Assembly (NCBI GenBank): GCA_030669695.1
Contig: DAOVDC010000020.1
Coordinates: forward strand, 1-9,364
DNA length: 9,364 nt
Origin: Candidatus Bathyarchaeota archaeon
Lineage (GTDB): Archaea > Thermoproteota > Bathyarchaeia > Bathyarchaeales > Bathyarchaeaceae
Direction of reading: 5' to 3'
The notes below the pieces were generated by a model that was given only the letters and a program-made list of their open reading frames with translations, did not search any database and was not told the origin of the DNA. Numbering within the stretch: position 1 is the stretch's first letter; each line of letters opens with the position of its first letter. Of the stretch, positions 5,301-9,364 are shown one piece after another. A program made the translations under genes and the position numbers.

Positions 5301-5435
5301 TCATTTACTTCGTCGCCAAACGAAAATCTGGTAACATTCTTCTGAACAAAAGCCCTGAAACCTATTGTCTGGAATAAAAGGCTTCCCACACTGTTTACAC
5401 TTACGCTTTCCTGCTTTTTTTTGCAACGTCTTCAC
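5301..5435 (-). CDS. Tiny Cys4 zinc-finger protein (44 aa)
   Basis: A 44-aa protein read on the minus strand. After a lysine-rich lead (KTLQKKAGKRK) comes KCKQCGKPF (CxxC), ten or so residues, then GFCSEECYQ (CxxxC), ending VWRRSK. The C-x2-C...C-x3-C pattern with GKPF and FCSxxC is the hallmark of small FCS/MYM-like treble-clef zinc fingers, often DNA- or RNA-associated. The start is GTG 5435, whose GTGA overlaps the TGA of the 24-codon frame upstream; TTG 5426, with GGAG eight bases before it, is the alternative. An in-frame stop lies three codons before the GTG, so the protein cannot extend further in this frame. It is too short for most gene finders. Neighbouring small zinc-binding genes lie on the same strand. 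The fold assignment is good; the role is unknown. Confidence 0.62.
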   Translation of the reverse strand: MKTLQKKAGKRKCKQCGKPFIPDNRFQGFCSEECYQIFVWRRSK

Positions 5436-5506
5436 TCCCGGTTAAGTGCACCCAATCTTGCTCCCTTAATTCTCTCTAATCCCTCATATTCATTCTCATT
5501 CTTCAT
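5432..5506 (-). CDS. 24-codon ORF coupled to the zinc-finger gene
   Basis: The frame begins with an ATG that has GAGG seven bases upstream and encodes a charged 24-residue peptide (MKNENEYEGLERIKGARLG and five more). Its TGA overlaps the GTG of the zinc-finger gene. It may be a real leader peptide, or the N-terminus of the zinc-finger protein separated by a one-base frameshift: joined, the two would give a protein of about 68 aa with a natural-looking composition. Confidence 0.35.
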   Translation of the reverse strand: MKNENEYEGLERIKGARLGALNRE

Positions 5507-5676
5507 CTAGACGCCTCACGGCACTTCGATGTTTCCTGCAAATGAACTTGGCTTTTCAAAGATCTTTAGTATCTTGCTGGTGACCATAACCGAACGAATC
5601 GATCGAAAGAATTGTTAACGTCGCATCCCACATCAAGATCATCTACCAGGTTCAACTAATACAAATTTTTGCTTAC
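5436..5676. other. Mostly non-coding gap after the copy-2 regulator gene
   Basis: Apart from the 24-codon ORF, I see a 23-codon minus-strand frame (5587-5516, MVTSKILKIFEKPSSFAGNI and three more). It is in the same phase as the 24-codon ORF and separated from it by TGA-GGC-GTC-TAG, which looks like decay of a longer reading frame. AACGAATCGATCGAAAG near 5590 contains the same GATCGA core as the hairpin at 4564. No tRNA or T-run terminator was found. Confidence 0.35.
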
Positions 5677-6069
5677 CTAGCATATCCATTGCTCGCATAG
5701 GACGCATTTAGAATCTCCAAGGGCTGGAAGTTCCTTTTGATGTAGCTTGCAAATTGTTCCCTCGGACCTGATTATGCGACATGCCTTGCACATTTTTTTG
5801 ATGATGACGTCCATGGGAACTTCGTCCTTCACCAAAGCCTCAGCAAGCTCCGAAACAATCTGCATGGCCCTCTTAGACTGAGATATTTCCTCTACGAAGG
5901 CTGATCCCCTTCCACCCTTCATGTATTGGGTTACCGCGGCTGGACTCACCGCCATCTTAGCGGATGTATCGATTTTTCGTAGACCATGTTTTTCGACGAG
6001 GTTCCTCATCGTCAACACTCTTATTGCAGGCAAGACGTATTGAACCACGATCATGCAAGGTGGCTTCAA
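5677..6069 (-). CDS. HTH transcriptional regulator with C-terminal Cys/His cluster (copy 2)
   Basis: A 130-aa paralogue of the regulator at 3487-3900, aligning without gaps over the first 118 residues. Shared features are PPC at residues 3-5, YVLPAIR, the HTH with recognition segment [15 protein letters not shown] (41-55), then KMCKAC (Cys94, Cys97), IRSEG, CKLH (Cys107, His110) and LPAL. The tail differs: CVLC (Cys122, Cys125) and a final Cys130. The conserved CxxC-x9-CxxH suggests a bound metal or Fe-S cluster that could couple DNA binding to cofactor status; this is inferred, not established for the family. The start is TTG 6069, with a strong purine-rich SD (GAGGGGG) seven bases upstream, and its TTGA overlaps the stop of the Mrp-like gene. 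It is therefore translated with an Fe-S carrier ATPase, probably as a regulator of that operon. Confidence 0.85.
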   Translation of the reverse strand: MKPPCMIVVQYVLPAIRVLTMRNLVEKHGLRKIDTSAKMAVSPAAVTQYMKGGRGSAFVEEISQSKRAMQIVSELAEALVKDEVPMDVIIKKMCKACRIIRSEGTICKLHQKELPALGDSKCVLCEQWIC

Positions 6070-6971
6070 GTTTGATCCCCCTCTTTAGGCTGTACTTCTG
6101 TTTCTGCCTCCTTTTTTAGGAAGTTCTCTATCTTCTTAACGATCTTCATAAACGACTTTGCCGCAGGGGAATTCATGTGCTCGACTATGAAAGGCACGCC
6201 TTTGTCGGAGTCCTCGCAGATTTCGGGGTCTATTGGAATAGTTCCTAAGAAAGGAACAGTCAAGTCTTTCGCTATCTTTCGTCCGCCTCCAGCCTTGAAG
6301 ATGTTGGTCTCCGCTCCACATTTTGGGCAGATGAATCCGCTCATATTTTCGATGATGCCGATGACGGGGATGTTCAGTTTCCTAGAAAAGGTCACAGCCT
6401 TCTTAACGACAATCTGTGAAACCTCCGAGGGAATGGTGACTATCACCACGCCATCCATCTCGGGGAGGAGTTGCATAATGCTCAAGGGCTCGTCGCCAGT
6501 CCCTGGAGGGAGGTCTATGAAGAGAAATTCGAGTTCTCCCCAGACGATGTCTGACAAGAACTGGCTGATCGCCTTCATTTTTAAGGGTCCACGCCAGATG
6601 ACTGGTGTTTCGTCGCTTGGAAGCAGGAAATCCATGGAAAGCACCTTGATTCCCATGGGGCCCATCGCAGGAAAAACGCCTGCAGGACCTGCCTGAAGTC
6701 TCTGCCCGTGTAAGCCGATGATCTTTGGCACGCAGGGGCCTGTTATGTCCGCGTCAAGGATGCCTACACTGTTGGCGTAACCGTGCATGGCGAACGCCAT
6801 CGCTAGGTTCACCGTCACAGTGCTTTTTCCAACGCCTCCTTTACCGCTTATCACCGCTATCTTGTGCTTGATCTTGCTCGTCCTGGCTTTGAGTCTCCGC
6901 TGCTCCTCTTCATAGGCCTGTTTCCTCGCCTGCTCATCCAGACCTTTCTCCTCACGATTTTCCTCGGTCAT
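6066..6971 (-). CDS. Mrp/NBP35-family Fe-S carrier ATPase
   Basis: A 301-aa P-loop ATPase of the Mrp/ApbC/NBP35 family, which in characterised members binds a [4Fe-4S] cluster at a dimer interface and passes it to apo-proteins. Residues 1-35 are a charged helical extension. The deviant Walker A is [10 protein letters not shown] (42-51), followed by [11 protein letters not shown] (73-83), the switch region [11 protein letters not shown] (151-161) and [13 protein letters not shown] (207-219), whose CxxC (Cys215, Cys218) is the cluster site. Length and motif order match the family, so the gene looks intact. The C-terminus ends in an acidic/basic tail. It is first in an operon with the copy-2 HTH regulator (4-nt overlap), and divergent from a Cys-rich gene group. 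TATA-like AATTTATATT at 7003-7012 (read on the minus strand) implies a leader of only about a dozen bases. Confidence 0.94.
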   Translation of the reverse strand: MTEENREEKGLDEQARKQAYEEEQRRLKARTSKIKHKIAVISGKGGVGKSTVTVNLAMAFAMHGYANSVGILDADITGPCVPKIIGLHGQRLQAGPAGVFPAMGPMGIKVLSMDFLLPSDETPVIWRGPLKMKAISQFLSDIVWGELEFLFIDLPPGTGDEPLSIMQLLPEMDGVVIVTIPSEVSQIVVKKAVTFSRKLNIPVIGIIENMSGFICPKCGAETNIFKAGGGRKIAKDLTVPFLGTIPIDPEICEDSDKGVPFIVEHMNSPAAKSFMKIVKKIENFLKKEAETEVQPKEGDQT

Positions 6972-7002
6972 ACTTATTTCTTCCCATAATGTTATACAAA
7001 GA

Positions 7003-7027
7003 ATTTATATTCTAGCGTTTTAAATTT
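7003..7027. promoter_or_regulatory. Divergent promoter elements between mrp-like and Cys-rich genes
   Basis: On the minus strand AATATAAATT (7003-7012) is a good TATA box for the Mrp-like gene. On the plus strand GTTTTAAATTTTA (7016-7028) is a plausible TATA for the 7070 gene, placing its start near 7045. The arrangement mirrors the regulator/IscU-like control region. Confidence 0.4.
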
Positions 7028-7039
7028 TACGGCGTTAAA
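7026..7039. promoter_or_regulatory. Candidate operator: TTTAC-GGC-GTTAA(A)
   Basis: A near-palindrome (one mismatch in the inner five pairs) with a GGC centre, related to TTAAC-GGT-GTTAA at 3946-3958. In both places it lies just downstream of a plus-strand TATA-like run within a divergent promoter of an Fe-S gene. This supports a shared binding protein but does not identify it. Confidence 0.4.
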
Positions 7040-7069
7040 TATTGCCCTCGTGAAACGGGTGTGAGCCGC

Positions 7070-7288
7070 ATGGGGAGAACCGAAAATGGGGTAGTGAAGA
7101 AGTGAGAGTGTCCTTTGTGTGGAGGCGATGAGTGGCTTTGCAATGTTGAAAACTTTGTGCTCCTTCGAATTTGTAAACAATACGGGTTTGAAGTGAAAGA
7201 GATGACGGATGAAGCTTTAGAGAAGAGCCAAAATCTCCACTCGTCTTCTAGAGGATACAAAATGGCGAAAGTACGTAGGAGAAGGTGA
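7070..7288 (+). pseudogene. Small CxxC zinc-ribbon-like ORF interrupted by TGA at codon 12
   Basis: ATG 7070, with GGGTG (7058-7062) seven bases before it, opens a frame reading MGRTENGVVKK, then TGA at 7103-7105, then 60 uninterrupted codons starting ECPLCGGDEWLCNVENFVLL and ending KVRRRR at TGA 7286-7288. The post-stop part is plainly coding-like and has CPLCGG plus two further cysteines. The residue before such a CxxC knuckle is often aromatic, so a TGG-to-TGA change fits. Alternatives are selenocysteine insertion, a sequencing error, or reinitiation at TTG 7115, which would lose the first cysteine. TGA acts as an ordinary stop elsewhere here (Mrp-like, copy-1 regulator), which argues against general recoding. 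The downstream Cys-rich gene begins five bases after the final stop. Family not recognised. Confidence 0.5.
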
Positions 7289-7293
7289 CAAAT

Positions 7294-7632
7294 ATGGTAT
7301 TGGAGTTAAGCCGCCAACGGACGCGGAAGCGCGTGCTCGACCAGTTTAAACACATCAGAACGTGCGTGTTGGCCAGGGAACTCTGCCTCCTCGTCCGCAC
7401 CAACAGAGTAGCACTTAACAAAGAAGACGTTCGCGACTGTTGTAGCTTCATTTCAAAATTGTGTAAGGAGGCAGGTTGTGAAAAGGCAAGTGATCTGTGC
7501 GCCAAGGCCGCTGAAGCGGTTATGGAAAGCGAGGAAACGTATCTCAAGCTTTGTGAGCAAAGCTGCAAAAAATGTGACGAAGCTAAGCGACCAAGAAGGC
7601 CAGCACCAGAAAGAACAGTGTACGTCGCCTAA
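7294..7632 (+). CDS. Ten-cysteine helical protein (DUF326/Csp-like?)
   Basis: A 112-aa soluble protein with ten cysteines (24, 31, 49, 50, 57, 62, 69, 87, 91, 94), all within predicted helices, e.g. DCCSFISKLCKEAGC and LCEQSCKKCDE. The last segment resembles the CxxxCxxC helix of four-helix-bundle copper-storage-like (DUF326) proteins, but it has fewer repeats and the match is only by pattern. The C-terminus is proline/arginine-rich (RRPAPER) and probably flexible. Binding of thiophilic metal ions or an Fe-S cluster is a fair inference. ATG 7294 is chosen because AAGGTG lies six bases before it; GTG 7285 would overlap the upstream TGA. It follows the CxxC ORF with a five-base gap, so the two form an operon. 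Confidence 0.7.
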   Translation: MVLELSRQRTRKRVLDQFKHIRTCVLARELCLLVRTNRVALNKEDVRDCCSFISKLCKEAGCEKASDLCAKAAEAVMESEETYLKLCEQSCKKCDEAKRPRRPAPERTVYVA

Positions 7633-7702
7633 ACAGGATGAGCGCGCGCAAAAATAAAGATTATGAAAGCTAGCTTTGGATGCCAGAAAGAGGGTTGATC
7701 AG

Positions 7703-8002
7703 ATGAAGAAGATTGCTTCTATGGGTGGAGGTGGTAGTGGAAAAACGAGCTTTGTCGCCCTCATGACCGAATACTTTATTGAAAACGGCGATACTTCTCT
7801 ACTTCTTATAGATGTAGACTCGAATCAAAACCTGGGAGAAATTGTTGGAATAGACCTTAAAGAAGAGGGAGAGAAAACCATATCCGAGCTACTGATTGAA
7901 ACTTTCTTAGAGGAAGAAAGCACCACGGTCGGGGTACCAGACGGTTCAGCGTGCGCCTCTAAATACCTTCAAAGATTGCTGATTAGGAATGACGCAGGAT
8001 GA
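7703..8002 (+). CDS. Truncated CooC-like P-loop ATPase (N-terminal part only)
   Basis: A 99-aa fragment of a CooC/MinD-type ATPase, the family that helps insert nickel into CO dehydrogenase or matures related metalloenzymes. Residues 1-50 align well by motif: MKKIASMGGGGSGKTSF (P-loop, residues 8-15), then LLLIDVDSNQNLGEIVGID. Full-length members are about 250 aa and have a switch II and a CxC metal site further on; none of that is present, and the frame ends in a TGA that overlaps the ATG of the DUF89 gene. The usual GKGG of the deviant Walker A reads GGGG, so the signature lysine is lost, and the usual DADP reads DVDS. Truncation plus altered motifs suggest a decaying remnant. ATG 7703 has GAGGG eight bases upstream; TTG 7676 is a weaker start. 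Confidence 0.6.
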   Translation: MKKIASMGGGGSGKTSFVALMTEYFIENGDTSLLLIDVDSNQNLGEIVGIDLKEEGEKTISELLIETFLEEESTTVGVPDGSACASKYLQRLLIRNDAG

Positions 8003-8868
8003 AACCGCATCTAGAGTGTGTTCCTTGCTTTTTGAGGCAGGCGTCGGAAGCCATAATGATGACTACTGACGATGAGGTGGTGCGCGAAGAGGCCCTCAGA
8101 GAGGTTATGAGCTATCTTTTGTATGAAGAATGGAGGAAAGCCATCCCTGAACTGGGCACAAACGTTCACAGGATCGTGAAGAGGGTTACAGGTAATGAGG
8201 ATCCCTACAAACAATTGAAGGATGAATGCAATGAGATGGCGTCAAATCTCTACCCAAAGCTTGAACTAGCGGTTAAAAACTCAAACGATCCGTTGCTGAC
8301 GGCAGCCAAGATTGCTATAGCTGGTAACGCGATAGATTTTGGTCCAAGAATAGAAATTGACGTAGAAAAGGAGGTTCAAAAAGTGTTAGAGGGGAAGCTT
8401 GCCATAAACGATATAGATCAATTAAAGGGATCAGCCCAAAAATCCAAAGATATACTGTATCTCGCAGATAACGCTGGAGAAACATTCTTCGACAGGATAC
8501 TGATAGGAGAACTGGTGAGACGAGACATCAATGTCACCTATGTTGTTAAAGGTGGGCCTATCCTCAATGACGCAACACTTCGAGACGCTGAAATGGCCGG
8601 AATCAACAGCGTAGCCAAGGTGATCTCAACTGGAACCGACTGTGCGGGAGTGCTCTTCAGTGAGTGCTCAAAACATTTTCTTAGGGAATTTGAGAAAAGC
8701 AGCTTGGTTATTAGCAAAGGTCAGGGTAACTACGAGTCACTGAATGATGTTAAAAACAAGGAAATCTTTTTTCTCTTGAAAATAAAGTGTCCAATCATAG
8801 CAGAGGACATCGGCGCAAAAAAAGCCTCCACAGTTCTAAAGAGATTCCTCAAAAATGAACAAAATTGA
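7999..8868 (+). CDS. DUF89 / ARMT1-like metal-dependent phosphatase family protein
   Basis: A 289-aa full-length DUF89 protein of the prokaryotic subgroup with an N-terminal CxxC (ECVPCFLRQ, Cys7 and Cys10). Other signatures are AGNAIDFG (108-115), the catalytic-site motif DNAGETFFDR (157-166), KGGPILNDATLRDA (184-197) and SKGQGNYESL (239-248). Characterised DUF89 members are divalent-metal-dependent phosphatases thought to clear damaged or overproduced phosphometabolites; the substrate here is unknown. ATG 7999 overlaps the stop of the truncated CooC-like frame by four bases, so translation is probably coupled. The 55-bp gap to mobB suggests co-transcription. No signal peptide or membrane segment; cytosolic. 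Confidence 0.92.
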   Translation: MKPHLECVPCFLRQASEAIMMTTDDEVVREEALREVMSYLLYEEWRKAIPELGTNVHRIVKRVTGNEDPYKQLKDECNEMASNLYPKLELAVKNSNDPLLTAAKIAIAGNAIDFGPRIEIDVEKEVQKVLEGKLAINDIDQLKGSAQKSKDILYLADNAGETFFDRILIGELVRRDINVTYVVKGGPILNDATLRDAEMAGINSVAKVISTGTDCAGVLFSECSKHFLREFEKSSLVISKGQGNYESLNDVKNKEIFFLLKIKCPIIAEDIGAKKASTVLKRFLKNEQN

Positions 8869-8923
8869 TTCTTCACTGTATTAATTTCTCACAATTCACT
8901 ATAGCCATGGAGTTGCGAAAAAT

Positions 8924-9364
8924 ATGTACGAAAAGGCTCCTATAGTAGGTGTGGTAGGCCATAAAAACTCTGGAAAAACAACCGTTGTAGAAAGCATAGT
9001 TCAGGAGTTGACGAAAAGGGGATACCAAGCGGCAACAGCCAAACACATTCCCCAAAAAGGGTTCTCAATAGATACTGAAGGAAAGGACACGTGGAAGCAC
9101 TCAACGGCGGGCGCGAACCCCGTATTCAGCGTCTCCGACGTTCAAACAGCTGTATTAATAAAAAATGGGGAGGCCCAATTTTCTTTAGATCAGTTATTGA
9201 GGTTCATGCCCGAGATTGATGTCATAGTGCTTGAGGGGTTTTCTCGAATGGTTTTAGATGACAAACACGTGGGCAAAATACTGTGCGTCAAGAGTAAAGA
9301 AGAATACGAAGATTTTAGGGAGAAGACGAGGGGCAAGATCATAGCCTTCTGCTCTACTCGGCCT
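8924..9364 (+). CDS. mobB: MobB, molybdopterin-guanine dinucleotide biosynthesis GTPase (3' end outside window)
   Basis: The first 147 residues of a MobB-type P-loop GTPase; the frame runs open off the right edge. Motifs: VVGHKNSGKTTVVE (Walker A, 10-23), AKHIPQKGFSIDTEGKDTWKH in residues 39-59 (the MobB-specific Lys-His and Asp-x-x-GKDT stretch, though the second His is replaced), TAGANPV, and VIVLEGFSR (100-108, Walker B region). MobB assists MobA in attaching GMP to molybdopterin or in delivering the finished cofactor. ATG 8924 has GGAG eleven bases upstream; ATG 8907 is out of frame. Together with moaA it shows that the organism makes a molybdopterin-type Mo/W cofactor. Confidence 0.9.
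   Translation, partial: MYEKAPIVGVVGHKNSGKTTVVESIVQELTKRGYQAATAKHIPQKGFSIDTEGKDTWKHSTAGANPVFSVSDVQTAVLIKNGEAQFSLDQLLRFMPEIDVIVLEGFSRMVLDDKHVGKILCVKSKEEYEDFREKTRGKIIAFCSTRP

Noticed and set aside
5012..5377. 121-codon plus-strand frame
   Set aside because: Leucine/serine-rich translation of the pyrimidine-rich strand opposite the zinc-ribbon and zinc-finger genes; the minus strand has the real motifs.
6175..6696. 173-codon plus-strand frame opposite the Mrp-like gene
   Set aside because: It is antisense to intact Mrp motifs and has no SD or domain signature.
7027..7260. Two minus-strand frames opposite the CxxC ORF
   Set aside because: They run from the divergent promoter through the region whose plus strand encodes the CPLCGG protein; no family features.
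7070..7288. Genetic code with TGA read as Trp
   Set aside because: Intact genes here end in TGA at conserved lengths (Mrp-like, copy-1 regulator) and use TGG for Trp, so general reassignment does not fit.
1..9364. CRISPR array, insertion sequence or attachment site
   Set aside because: No regularly spaced direct repeats, transposase-like protein, integrase or terminal inverted repeats flanking a target duplication were seen.

Overview
The window reads as archaeal chromosome. Gene families typical of archaea are present: a DUF2153-like protein, a COG2522-type HTH regulator with a cysteine tail (two copies), an archaeal-type MoaA and a DUF89 protein carrying an N-terminal CxxC. Promoters look like TATA boxes about 25-30 nt ahead of short or absent leaders. 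Several starts are TTG or GTG behind a GGTG-type Shine-Dalgarno (SD). A Bathyarchaeia-like or other Thermoproteota origin is my best guess, but it is an inference; nothing here fixes the lineage.

Layout. 1-120 is the Cys-rich tail of a gene entering from the left. 247-1712 (+) holds a NifU C-terminal-domain protein, an MBL-fold hydrolase of the COG1237 type and a DUF2153-like protein. 1713-1918 has no convincing gene. A 93-aa unknown (-, 1919-2200) diverges from moaA (+, 2367-3281). At 3487-4531 an HTH/Cys-cluster regulator (-) diverges from an IscU-like scaffold (+). 4643-5435 (-) carries a run of very small proteins: a 78-aa unknown, a zinc ribbon and a 44-aa Cys4 zinc finger. 5677-6971 (-) is a two-gene operon in which an Mrp/NBP35-type Fe-S carrier ATPase is followed, with a 4-nt TTGA overlap, by a second copy of the HTH/Cys regulator. 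Divergent from it (+) are a small CxxC ORF broken by an in-frame TGA, a ten-cysteine helical protein, a truncated CooC-like ATPase, a DUF89 protein, and mobB running off the right edge.

Theme. Most recognisable genes concern metal and sulfur cofactors. Fe-S assembly is represented by the NifU-C protein, the IscU-like scaffold and Mrp. Molybdopterin synthesis is represented by MoaA (itself an Fe-S enzyme) and MobB. The COG1237 protein belongs to a family linked by name to a pterin pathway, and there is a remnant of a nickel/CO-dehydrogenase-type maturation ATPase.

The most interesting signal is the pair of paralogous HTH regulators. Each has the same conserved CxxC-x9-CxxH cluster. One is divergent from the Fe-S scaffold gene and the other is co-transcribed with the Fe-S carrier gene. 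The two control regions share a near-palindromic motif, TTWAC-GGY-GTTAA. Together this suggests a candidate archaeal Fe-S homeostasis circuit, analogous in logic to bacterial IscR/SufR. It is a hypothesis from sequence and gene order, not a demonstrated system.
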